Assembly: GCA_046733475.1 (NCBI GenBank)
Contig: JBKPPF010000078.1
Coordinates: forward strand, 1-33,832
DNA: 33,832 nucleotides
Direction of reading: 5' to 3'
Source of the DNA: DATEOR01 sp046733475
GTDB taxonomy: Bacteria; Actinomycetota; Thermoleophilia; Gaiellales; Gaiellaceae
The notes beneath the pieces were generated by a model. That model was not told where the DNA came from. It was given only the letters and a program-made list of their open reading frames with translations, and searched no databases. Made by a program: the position numbers and the translations under genes. Shown in pieces: positions 22,786 through 29,530 of this stretch (within the stretch, counting starts at the first letter, position 1; each line of letters begins with the position of its first letter).

Positions 22786-23663
22786 TCGTCTACGTGTCAG
22801 GCGCGACGGGTTTCGTCGGGAGCCATGTCGCGCGCGAGCTGCGCGAGCAGGGAGCCGAGGTGCGCGACGAGCGCGTCGACCTCCTCGACAGAGACGGCCT
22901 CGAACGCGTCCTCGACGGCTGCGACGCGGTCGTCCACGTCGCCGCGCTCTACAGCTACGAGGCCCCGGAATCCGAGTTCCAGCGGGTGAACGTGGAAGGG
23001 ACGAGGACGATCCTCGCCGCGGCGCACGCCAGGGCCGTGCGCCGCTTCCTCTTCACGAGCACGGCCGGCACGTGCGGGCCCGTCCCCGGCGCGATCGCGA
23101 CAGAGGAGGACGAGCCACCCGAATGGGAGCTCTCGGTGCCGTACAAGCGGACGAAGCTCGAGTCGGAGCGGCTCGCGCTCGCGGCCGGAGCCGTCGTCGT
23201 GAACCCCACCACCCCCGTGGGCGAGGGGGACGCGAAGCCCACGCCCACGGGGCAGATGATCGAGGACGTCGCCACCGGCAGGATCCGCGGCTTTGTCGCG
23301 ACGACCGGGCTCAACGTTGTCGACGTCCGGGACGTCGCTCGCGGCCACGCCCTCGCGCTCGAACACGCGGAGCCGCGAGAGCGCTACCTCCTTGGGGGAG
23401 TGAACCTCTCCCTCGAGGAGCTTTTCGCCGTCATCGCCGACCTCGCCGGAGCGCCGCGACCGAGGCTCCGGCTCCCGTATCCTGTGGCAGTAGCAGCCGC
23501 GAAAGCGGGTTCCGCGAACGCACAAGAGGTCAAGCTCGCGCGCATACCGATGTATTTTTCCTCGGAAAAGGCTCGGGATAGACTCGGGTACGAACCAGGC
23601 CCAGTCGAGCCGGCCTTGGCCCGCGCCACGGCCGAAGCGCTGACACGGAAGGGAGGCGCATGA
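22782..23663 (+). CDS. hpnA: NAD-dependent epimerase/dehydratase, hopanoid-associated (HpnA-like)
   Basis: 293 aa, extended SDR. Dinucleotide motif VSGATGFVGSHVARELREQG (residues 5-24), GCDAVVHVAAL (46-56), Ser/Thr in FTSTAG, and the catalytic Tyr121/Lys125 in YKRTK. NPTTPVGEGDAKPTPTGQMI is typical of the HpnA branch (hopanoid-associated sugar epimerase). The C-terminus also carries PMYFSSEKARDRLGYEP, as in HpnA. The biochemical role of HpnA is not settled in the literature as far as I recall; sugar modification of the hopanoid side chain is the usual suggestion. The TTG start overlaps the shc stop (TTGA); no alternative nearby ATG keeps the Rossmann beta-strand. Confidence 0.9.
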   Translation: MIVYVSGATGFVGSHVARELREQGAEVRDERVDLLDRDGLERVLDGCDAVVHVAALYSYEAPESEFQRVNVEGTRTILAAAHARAVRRFLFTSTAGTCGPVPGAIATEEDEPPEWELSVPYKRTKLESERLALAAGAVVVNPTTPVGEGDAKPTPTGQMIEDVATGRIRGFVATTGLNVVDVRDVARGHALALEHAEPRERYLLGGVNLSLEELFAVIADLAGAPRPRLRLPYPVAVAAAKAGSANAQEVKLARIPMYFSSEKARDRLGYEPGPVEPALARATAEALTRKGGA

Positions 23664-24658
23664 AGTTTCCGCTTCGCAGCACCGTCCAGATCGGGCGCTA
23701 CGTCGCCTCGCAGAAGAAGAACGACCGCTACCCGCTCGTGATCATGTTGGAGCCCACTCTCGGCTGCAACATCGCCTGCATCGGCTGCGGGAAGATCCGC
23801 GAGTACGAGTCGAACAAGGCCCGGCTGACCGTGGAGGAATGTCTCCAGGCGGCGGTGGAGTGCCCGGCTCCGGTCATCTCCGTCTGCGGCGGCGAGCCGC
23901 TCATCTTCAAGGGCATCGAGGACGTCGTTGGCGGCTTCCTCGAGATGAAGCGGAACATCCAGCTCTGCACGAACGCGCTGCGCCTCTCCGACATGCTCGA
24001 GAGGTTCGAGCCGAACCCGCGTCTCACGTTCGTCGTCCACCTCGACGGCATGCAGGAGATCCACGACTACATCTGCGACTACCCGGGCCTCTGGGAGATC
24101 GCGGTCGCGGCGATCCGCGAGGCCCGCGAGGCCGGCTTCCGCGTGACGACGAACACGACCACGTTCAAGGAGACGGACGTCAACGACGTGCTCGAGATGA
24201 TGCGCTTCCTCACTGACGAGGTCGGTATCGACGGGATGCTCGTCGCGCCGGGCTACCAGTACTCCCAGATCGATCCCACGCTTACGATGACGCGCGCGGA
24301 GCACGAGGAGAAGTTCCGCACGATCCGCGACGGCGTGCGCAAGAACGGCTACAAATGGCTGGCGAGCCCGGTCTACCAGGACTTCCTCACCGGCGACCGC
24401 AAGCTCCCGTGCGCCCCCTGGGGCTCGGTGACGCGGAACCCGTACGGCTGGAAGGGCCCCTGCTACCTCCTCACCGACGGCATCTTCCCGACCTACGAGG
24501 CGCTCATCGACGGCATCGAGTGGGAGCGCTACGGGCCGGGGAACGACCACCGGTGCGAGCACTGCGGCATCCACTCCGGCTTCGAGCCGTCGGCGACGAT
24601 CGCGACGACGTCGAGCGTCAAGGAAACGGTGCGGAGTCTCGCGTGGACGCTGCGGTAA
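23660..24658 (+). CDS. hpnH: Adenosylhopane synthase HpnH, radical SAM
   Basis: 332 aa. The radical SAM cluster motif CxxxCxxC is Cys36, Cys40, Cys43 in GCNIACIGCG. SVCGGEPLI is the GGE motif that binds the SAM methionine moiety. Other HpnH features are KFPLRSTVQIGRYVASQK at the N-terminus, VHLDGM, and a C-terminal Cys cluster near CEHCGIHSGFEPSAT. HpnH joins the 5'-deoxyadenosyl radical to diploptene to give adenosylhopane, the first step to extended (C35) hopanoids. The ATG start overlaps the hpnA TGA. Near-universal conservation of this family gives high confidence. Confidence 0.96.
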   Translation: MKFPLRSTVQIGRYVASQKKNDRYPLVIMLEPTLGCNIACIGCGKIREYESNKARLTVEECLQAAVECPAPVISVCGGEPLIFKGIEDVVGGFLEMKRNIQLCTNALRLSDMLERFEPNPRLTFVVHLDGMQEIHDYICDYPGLWEIAVAAIREAREAGFRVTTNTTTFKETDVNDVLEMMRFLTDEVGIDGMLVAPGYQYSQIDPTLTMTRAEHEEKFRTIRDGVRKNGYKWLASPVYQDFLTGDRKLPCAPWGSVTRNPYGWKGPCYLLTDGIFPTYEALIDGIEWERYGPGNDHRCEHCGIHSGFEPSATIATTSSVKETVRSLAWTLR

Positions 24659-25269
24659 TCGCGAAAAGTGCTGACGCATTTTCCGCGAAGGGAAGTGCAC
24701 TCACTCTCGTCTGCGCACTGAAAATCGAAGAGCACGCAGCGCGTAAGGCAGGTGCGAAGACAGCCGTGGTCGGTCTCGGCGCCGGCCTTCCTCTTCCCGA
24801 GGGACAGCTCGTCTCCTTCGGCTTCGCGGGGGGTCTCGGTGACACATTTCGCCCCGGCACGCTGGTGACGGCGACGAAGGTCGTGGATCCCTCCGGGCGA
24901 ACCCTCTGGGACGGGCCCGCACTCGAGGTCCCCGGCGCCGAGCCCGCAGTCGTATGCGCGTCCGATGGCGTCGCCAACGAGCCGGAGGCCCGGCGAGCGC
25001 TTGCCGAGCGCTCCGGGGCGGCGGTGGTGGACATGGAGAGCGGCGTGCTCGCGTTCACGGGACGGCTCGCCGGAGTCGTGCGCGCGATCTCCGATTCCGG
25101 CGACCAGCCGGTCGGGCGGCTCGTCTGCGCCGGCAAGGCCGACGGCGGCACGGACTGGAAAGTCGTCGCCACCGCGTTTGTGACGGAGCCGGTCCGGTCG
25201 ATCCGCACCGCGCGTGACGCTCGCAAGGCGACCGCCGCGTTGACGCGCGCGGCCGAGGAGCTGTCATGA
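24643..25269 (+). CDS. hpnG: Adenosylhopane nucleosidase/phosphorylase HpnG
   Basis: 208 aa, nucleoside phosphorylase fold. SFGFAGGLGDTFRPGTLV (residues 64-81) is the family opening loop and AAVVDMESGVLAF carries the conserved Met-Glu for ribose binding. HpnG removes adenine from adenosylhopane, giving the precursor of bacteriohopanetetrol-type side chains. The start is a GTG at 24643 that overlaps hpnH by 16 bp; a start after the hpnH stop would cut off the first beta-strand. The stop overlaps the ispH ATG. The next steps (amination, glycosylation) have no gene in the window apart from the HpnA-like protein. Confidence 0.92.
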   Translation: MDAAVIAKSADAFSAKGSALTLVCALKIEEHAARKAGAKTAVVGLGAGLPLPEGQLVSFGFAGGLGDTFRPGTLVTATKVVDPSGRTLWDGPALEVPGAEPAVVCASDGVANEPEARRALAERSGAAVVDMESGVLAFTGRLAGVVRAISDSGDQPVGRLVCAGKADGGTDWKVVATAFVTEPVRSIRTARDARKATAALTRAAEELS

Positions 25270-26195
25270 GCAAGCGAGTTCTCGTCGCCGCACCCCGGAG
25301 CTTCTGCGCAGGCGTGGTGCGCGCGATCGACATCGTCGAGAAGCTGCTCGAGCAGCACGGGCCGCCGGTCTACGTGCGCCACGAGATCGTCCACAACGTC
25401 CACGTCGTGCGCGACCTCGAGGCGCGTGGCGCCGTGTTCGTCGAGTCCGAGGACGAGGTGCCCGAGGGCGAGCTGATCGTCCTCTCGGCCCACGGTGTTG
25501 CGCCCAAGGTCTACGAGAAGTGCGCGGAGCGCGGGCTGAAGGTCGTGGACGCGGTCTGCCCGCTCGTCTCCAAGGTGCACGCCGAGGCGCGTCGCTACGC
25601 CGGCCGCGGCCTCAAGATCGCACTGGTCGGCCACGCGGGCCACGTCGAGGTCGAGGGCACGATGGGGGAGGCGCCCGATTCCATCGTCCTCGTCGAGACG
25701 CCCGACGACGCTCGGGCCCTCGAGGTCGAGGCCGGCGGGCAGGTCGCCTACATCACGCAGACCACCCTTTCCCTGGACGATACGGCCGACGTCGTCGACA
25801 CGCTGCGGGAGCGGTTCCCGGATCTCGTCGGGCCCCCCTCCGCCGACATCTGTTACGCGACGCAGAACCGCCAGGACGCGGTCAAGCGCATCTGCGAGGA
25901 GGCCACGCTCGTGCTCGTCGTCGGCTCGCGCACGAGCTCGAACGCCAACCGCCTGGTGGAGGTCGCTCGCGACAGCGGCGCCGATGCCTACCTCATCGAC
26001 GACGAAACCGACCTCGATCCGCCCTGGCTCGAGGGCCACGCGACAGTCGGCCTGACCGCGGGCGCATCCTCGCCGGAGCTCATCGTCGACCGCGTCTTCG
26101 AGCGGCTCGCGGGGCTCGGCTTCACGGAGCGCGCCGAGGTCGAGATCGCCCGCGAGGACGTCGTTTTCCGCCTGCCCGCGGATCTTCGCTCCTAA
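25266..26195 (+). CDS. ispH: 4-hydroxy-3-methylbut-2-enyl diphosphate reductase IspH
   Basis: 309 aa. The three cluster cysteines are Cys14 (RSFCAGV), Cys98 (AVCPLV) and Cys196 (ICYATQNRQ), and the substrate-binding SAHGV and GHVEVEGTMGE segments are intact. IspH makes IPP and DMAPP in the last step of the MEP pathway, using a [4Fe-4S] cluster. The ATG overlaps the hpnG TGA, placing this housekeeping enzyme at the end of the hopanoid operon, so isoprenoid precursor supply would track hopanoid synthesis. It is the only MEP pathway gene in the window. If it is the genome's only copy, the operon promoter must be essential. Confidence 0.97.
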   Translation: MSKRVLVAAPRSFCAGVVRAIDIVEKLLEQHGPPVYVRHEIVHNVHVVRDLEARGAVFVESEDEVPEGELIVLSAHGVAPKVYEKCAERGLKVVDAVCPLVSKVHAEARRYAGRGLKIALVGHAGHVEVEGTMGEAPDSIVLVETPDDARALEVEAGGQVAYITQTTLSLDDTADVVDTLRERFPDLVGPPSADICYATQNRQDAVKRICEEATLVLVVGSRTSSNANRLVEVARDSGADAYLIDDETDLDPPWLEGHATVGLTAGASSPELIVDRVFERLAGLGFTERAEVEIAREDVVFRLPADLRS

Positions 26196-26202
26196 TTCCG
26201 CT

Positions 26203-26208
26203 TAGATT
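26203..26208 (+). promoter_or_regulatory. Candidate -10 box (TAGATT) for pheA
   Basis: TAGATT lies 5 nt before the GTG at 26214, in the 18-bp gap after ispH, with no Shine-Dalgarno. It would give pheA an independent, leaderless transcript. Confidence 0.35.
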
Positions 26209-26213
26209 CATCC

Positions 26214-27041
26214 GTGGGAGTGAACGTCGCCTATCCCGGCCGTGACGGCGCGCACAGTGCCGCGGCCTGCGACAGCCTCTTTCCCACCGGCACCGAGCTC
26301 GTTCCGCTGCCCAGCTTCACGGCGGTGGTGGCGGCGACGGCCGAGGGCGAGGTCGCTTTCGGGGTCCTGCCGATCGAGAGCTCGCTGACCGGCCCGGTCA
26401 ACGAGACGCACGACCTCCTTTACGAGTCGCCACTATCGATCACGGGCGAGACGGTCCTGCCGATCCGGCACTGCCTGGTCGGGCCGAAGGAAGTTTCGCT
26501 CGAGGAGATTCGCATCGTCCGCTCGCATCCGGCCGCCCTCGACCAGTGCCGCCGCCTGCTCGCGGCGATGCCCTGGGCGACCGCGATCGCGGCTGCCACG
26601 ACCGCCGATGCGGCGTCCGAGGTGTCTGAGCGTGGGGACCCGACGGAGGCGGCGATCGCCAGCGAGCGAGCCGCGCGCATGTACGGGCTCACGATCGTCG
26701 CGGGCGACGTGGGCGACCATCCCGAGGCGTACACGCGCTTCGTCTCGGTCGCGCCGTACACGCGTATCGACCGTGAGGGCGAGAGCTGGCGTACCGCGTT
26801 CTCGTTCGCGACCGATCATCGGCCGGGGGCCCTACACAAGGCGATCGAGCCCTTCGGCCGCCATTCGCTGGACCTGGTGCAGCTCGTCTCCCGGCCAATC
26901 CCGGCGACGCCGTGGCGCTACCGCTTCGACGCGGTGCTGGCCGGCCATCCTCTCGACCCGATCGTCACCGAAACCCTCGCGGAAGTGCAGGGCCTCACCC
27001 GCGAGCTGCGCGTCTTCGGCTCGTATCCGGCCTACACTTAG
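26214..27041 (+). CDS. pheA: Prephenate dehydratase
   Basis: 275 aa with a catalytic domain and a C-terminal ACT domain. Catalytic motifs: VLPIESSLTGPVNETHDLL (the PIENS-type loop), EAYTRFVSVAP with the conserved Thr-Arg-Phe, and AAIASERAARMYGL. ACT-domain motifs: DHRPGALHKAIEPF (GALxxxL) and VSRPIPATPWRYRFD (the ESRP-type phenylalanine-binding loop, here VSRP). It converts prephenate to phenylpyruvate in phenylalanine synthesis and is probably feedback inhibited by phenylalanine. The N-terminal motif reads GRDGAHSAAA rather than the common G-x-x-G-T-F-S. GTG 26214 is chosen; a second GTG at 26220 is possible. Neither start has a ribosome-binding site. Confidence 0.95.
   Translation: MGVNVAYPGRDGAHSAAACDSLFPTGTELVPLPSFTAVVAATAEGEVAFGVLPIESSLTGPVNETHDLLYESPLSITGETVLPIRHCLVGPKEVSLEEIRIVRSHPAALDQCRRLLAAMPWATAIAAATTADAASEVSERGDPTEAAIASERAARMYGLTIVAGDVGDHPEAYTRFVSVAPYTRIDREGESWRTAFSFATDHRPGALHKAIEPFGRHSLDLVQLVSRPIPATPWRYRFDAVLAGHPLDPIVTETLAEVQGLTRELRVFGSYPAYT
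27033..27038 (+). promoter_or_regulatory. Candidate -10 box (TACACT) upstream of the small membrane protein
   Basis: TACACT lies 6 nt before the GTG at 27045, overlapping the last codons of pheA. No ribosome-binding sequence is present. Confidence 0.35.
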
Positions 27042-27044
27042 AGC

Positions 27045-27452
27045 GTGGACGGTCGGCTGGCCCCACCGGGCTGGTGGCAAGCGCTCAGCGCGGCGGGAAT
27101 CGCGCTCACCGTGGATGCGCTCTACCTCGCCATCATCCAGGGCGAGGGGGAGGGAGAGCTGACGAGCCGCAGGGTGCTCTTCGTAGCCGCCTGCGTCGCG
27201 GCTGCGGCTCTCGCGCTGATCTCGGCGCAGTTCGTGGCGCCGAAGGGGCGGGCGATTCTCCTCACCGGAGCGGCTGCCACGCTCGGCGTGTGGGCGGTGC
27301 TCGGCTCATTCTCCATCGGCCTCCTGCTCGTCCCAGCCGCGATCCTCGCGGGCTTTGCCGCAGGGCATGTGGTCGCCGATGCGAAGCGGGAAGCCTGGCT
27401 CGCGGGAGTCGGAGCCGTCGCGCTCGTGGCCGCCGGGCTCCTTCTGACCTAG
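27045..27452 (+). CDS. Small membrane protein, unknown function
   Basis: 135 aa with four predicted membrane helices: about residues 12-30, 43-62, 69-87 and 91-132 (the last region probably two closely spaced helices). The first loop is acidic (GEGEGELTS). No family recognised. It begins 3 nt after pheA, which suggests co-transcription, but a TACACT box also precedes it. Its stop codon overlaps that of the convergent deacetylase-family gene (CTAG, 27449-27452). Confidence 0.7.
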   Translation: MDGRLAPPGWWQALSAAGIALTVDALYLAIIQGEGEGELTSRRVLFVAACVAAAALALISAQFVAPKGRAILLTGAAATLGVWAVLGSFSIGLLLVPAAILAGFAAGHVVADAKREAWLAGVGAVALVAAGLLLT

Positions 27453-28354
27453 GCGGAGAGGACCGCGCCGACGAGAGCCGGCAGGTTCTCGATCGTGTAG
27501 CCACCTTCGAGCACGAATCCCACGCTCGGTGCGAGTGCCTGGGCGCGCCTCGTCATCTCGGCGAAGCAGTCGGCTGTGACGCGCATCCCGCCGAGAAGGT
27601 CGCCGGCGGCCGCGTCGAACCCTGCCGAGACGAGCAGGAGCTCCGGGTCGAACGCCCCGATCGCCGGCTCGACCAGCTGCTCCATCGCGTCGAGGTAGGT
27701 GTCGTCGCCGGAGCCCGCCGGGAGCGGCACGTTCAGCGTCGTCTCGTTCCCCTCGCCCGGCCCGCCGCTCCCTGGCCAGAACGGCCATTGCTGGATGGAA
27801 ACGAGGAACACCGACGGATCGCTCCAGAAGATGTCCTGCGTGCCGTTCCCGTGGTGGACGTCCCAGTCGAGGATTGCCACCCGGTCGATCCCGAGGTTGA
27901 CCTGGGCGAAGCGGGCGGCGATGGCCACGTTCGCGAAGACGCAGAACCCCATTGCCCGACCCGGAAGCGCGTGATGCCCAGGCGGGCGGACCGCCGCGAA
28001 CCCGCCGCGCTCGGCGACGGCGATCGCCCCGCCGGCCGCGAGCCGAGCCGTCTCGTAGGTCGAGGGGGTGCAGACTGTGTCCGCGTCGAGCATCACCGTC
28101 TGCCCGCTCTCCGAGATCTCGCGGATGCGGCGGATGTAGTCCGGGTCGTGGCAGAGCGTGAGCTCCGTTTCCGTCGCGCGTCGCGGCTCCTCATAGTCGG
28201 GAAATGCCTCGAGGAGGACGCCGACCCGCTCCGGCCGCTCGACGTGGTCGCCGGTCGGATGCAGGCCGGCGAAGTCCGCATGGCTGACGAAGGCGCGGGT
28301 CAGGGGGCCTCGCCCCGCTCGCGGAGCCGCGTCGTGAGACCGCCGAGGCCCCAC
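27449..28354 (-). CDS. Histone deacetylase-family (AcuC/APAH-like) zinc hydrolase
   Basis: 301 aa if started at the GTG at 28354; 284 aa from a CTG at 28303. Class I/II deacetylase motifs are present: HPTGDHVERPERV, VRPPGHHALPGRAMGFCVF (tandem active-site His), ILDWDVHHGNGTQDIF (zinc Asp and His), SAGFDAAAGDLLGG (zinc Asp) and LEGGYTIENL (transition-state Tyr). Substrates may be acetylated polyamines, acetyl-lysine or other amides; the family does not settle this. Relatives begin close to LTRAFVSH, so the 28354 start may be 17 codons too long. The CTG would overlap the TGA of the exonuclease gene (CTGA) in the manner of the other coupled genes here, but CTG starts are rare. The stop overlaps the convergent membrane protein stop. 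Confidence 0.9.
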   Translation of the reverse strand: MGPRRSHDAAPRAGRGPLTRAFVSHADFAGLHPTGDHVERPERVGVLLEAFPDYEEPRRATETELTLCHDPDYIRRIREISESGQTVMLDADTVCTPSTYETARLAAGGAIAVAERGGFAAVRPPGHHALPGRAMGFCVFANVAIAARFAQVNLGIDRVAILDWDVHHGNGTQDIFWSDPSVFLVSIQQWPFWPGSGGPGEGNETTLNVPLPAGSGDDTYLDAMEQLVEPAIGAFDPELLLVSAGFDAAAGDLLGGMRVTADCFAEMTRRAQALAPSVGFVLEGGYTIENLPALVGAVLSA

Positions 28355-29142
28355 TCCTCCGCCAGGGCGGCGGCGCGTTGCCAGTCCGGCGTCACGTCGG
28401 GGAGCTTGCGCATTGGCGCGTCGTACTGAAGGGTCGCGATGCGGAGGTATTCGCGGAGCTGGTCGGCGATGGTCGGGAAGCCGCCCGCCTCGAGCGCGGC
28501 CTCGAGCGATCCGTGCTTCTTGACGATCGCCGCCGCCCGCCCCGGGCCGACTCCCGGAGCGCCGGGGATCCTGTCCGATGGATCGCCACGCAGCGCGATG
28601 AAGTCCGGAACCCGCTCGGGCTCAACGCCGTAGCGGTCCCGCACCTCCGCCGGCCCGACGCGCTGAAGCTCCGACACGCCGCGCTTCGGGTGCAGGATGG
28701 TCGTCCGCGGCGAGGCGAGCTGGAAGAGGTCGCGGTCGTTCGTCAAAACGAGGGTGGAGCCCTTGCGCTTCTCCTCCGAGGCGACCGCGGCGGCGAGGAA
28801 GTCGTCCGCCTCGTACCCCGCTTCCTTTGCCCAGGGAAAGCCGAGCGCCTCCACGAAGTCAGGGAGCCGGTCGAGCTGGTCGGTGAGATCGCGGGGGAAG
28901 TCGCGCCCCGACTGGTACGCGGGGAGGAGCTCGTGGCGGTACGTGGGCACGGTCAGCGTGTCGAAGGCGACGAAAACCGTGCGCGGCTGCTCGGCCTCCC
29001 ACGCACGGATGAGCATGTTCGCGAAGCCGACGATCATGTTCGCCGGCTTGCCGTCTCCACCCTTGATGGAGCTCGGAAGAGCGTGATAGGCGCGGTGCGC
29101 CAGGTTGTCGCCGTCGACTGCCAGTAGAGGTCGCGCGGCCAT
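28300..29142 (-). CDS. 5'-3' exonuclease, FEN/PolA N-terminal domain type, stand-alone
   Basis: 280 aa matching the 5' nuclease domain of DNA polymerase I without a polymerase. Metal-binding and structural motifs: LLAVDGDNLAHRAYHALPS (first Asp), FVAFDTLTVPTYRHELLPAY, EADDFLAAAV, LVLTNDRDLFQLASP, and the helix-3-turn-helix GDPSDRIPGAPGVGPGRA. The usual GDxSDNIPG has Arg for Asn here. It should trim 5' flaps or RNA primers. The ATG at 29142 follows GGCCCC with no Shine-Dalgarno and a CATTAT box 8 nt upstream, so it may be leaderless. The downstream deacetylase-family gene overlaps its 3' end. Confidence 0.93.
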   Translation of the reverse strand: MAARPLLAVDGDNLAHRAYHALPSSIKGGDGKPANMIVGFANMLIRAWEAEQPRTVFVAFDTLTVPTYRHELLPAYQSGRDFPRDLTDQLDRLPDFVEALGFPWAKEAGYEADDFLAAAVASEEKRKGSTLVLTNDRDLFQLASPRTTILHPKRGVSELQRVGPAEVRDRYGVEPERVPDFIALRGDPSDRIPGAPGVGPGRAAAIVKKHGSLEAALEAGGFPTIADQLREYLRIATLQYDAPMRKLPDVTPDWQRAAALAEEWGLGGLTTRLRERGEAP

Positions 29143-29150
29143 GGGGCCGA

Positions 29151-29156
29151 ATAATG
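29151..29156 (-). promoter_or_regulatory. Candidate -10 box (CATTAT) of the exonuclease gene
   Basis: On the minus strand CATTAT lies 8 nt before the ATG at 29142, with TTCACA 16 nt upstream of it as a possible -35. The box overlaps the first copy of the 18-bp repeat. Confidence 0.4.
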
Positions 29157-29170
29157 GCGTGTTCTTGCGC
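29153..29170 (+). repeat. 18-bp direct repeat, copy 1
   Basis: AATGGCGTGTTCTTGCGC matches copy 2 at 29493-29510 in 17 of 18 positions. It overlaps the exonuclease -10 region. Possible regulator site or trace of an old duplication. Confidence 0.75.
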
Positions 29171-29280
29171 GGTGTGAATTGGCGCTCGGCTCGCCGTGTG
29201 CGGTGCGACCAAGTGCGGTACCTGATGGGGTATCGGTCAAAACTTCCAAGTTTCCTAACGTCTTCGCCTAAACTCGCGCG

Positions 29281-29364
29281 ACCGCAGAAGACGCTAGGCC
29301 CCTCCCTGATCGCCCGGCGTCCTCTCCCAAAGGCCGCTCTCGGCGAAGAGGGCGGCCTTGCTTT
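29281..29364 (+). ncRNA. Possible small RNA ending in a strong hairpin
   Basis: A TAAACT -10-like box (29269-29274) would start transcription near 29281. The predicted RNA has a GACGC/GCGTC helix (29290-29294 with 29317-29321) and a 12-bp terminator-like hairpin at 29330-29359 followed by GCTTTA. No -35 is obvious and no RNA family is recognised. It could equally be a structured leader of topA transcribed from further upstream. This is a low-confidence prediction from structure alone. Confidence 0.25.
29330..29359 (+). terminator. 12-bp hairpin upstream of topA
   Basis: AAGGCCGCTCTC and GAGGGCGGCCTT pair over 12 bp (one G-T) around a GGCGAA loop. A weak T-run (GCTTTA) follows on the plus strand. 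No annotated plus-strand gene ends nearby, so its purpose is unclear; the strand is uncertain. Confidence 0.5.
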
Positions 29365-29492
29365 AGCCGTCCCCGGGGCTACCTGCAGGCGGATCGTGTG
29401 GACGCTCTGCGGATACGTCTTTCGCCGCAAGGCGTCCCTCTCGAGCTCTTTCTCGACCGGGGCAGACAGCAGGAAACCCACGGCTCCGCATG

Positions 29493-29510
29493 AATGGCGT
29501 GTTTTTGCGC
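29493..29510 (+). repeat. 18-bp direct repeat, copy 2
   Basis: AATGGCGTGTTTTTGCGC, one mismatch from copy 1. It sits 21-38 bp before the topA start codon, overlapping where a -35 element would be. Confidence 0.75.
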
Positions 29511-29516
29511 CTTCGC

Positions 29517-29522
29517 TAACGT
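29517..29522 (+). promoter_or_regulatory. Candidate -10 box (TAACGT) of topA
   Basis: TAACGT-N8-GTG with no ribosome-binding sequence before the topA start at 29531. A leaderless topA transcript is predicted. Confidence 0.4.
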
Positions 29523-29530
29523 GTTTCACA

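Larger units (their letters stand above)
29143..29530. other. 388-bp intergenic region between divergent exonuclease and topA genes
   Basis: This is the longest stretch without a gene in the window. It holds both divergent promoters, an 18-bp near-identical direct repeat at each end, several potential hairpins and no convincing ORF or tRNA. Contents are listed separately. A large part remains unexplained. Confidence 0.7.

Noticed and set aside
29269..29274. TAAACT as the topA promoter
   Set aside because: It would give a 250-nt leader crossing a terminator-like hairpin, and TAACGT directly upstream of the start is simpler; kept only as a candidate small RNA promoter.
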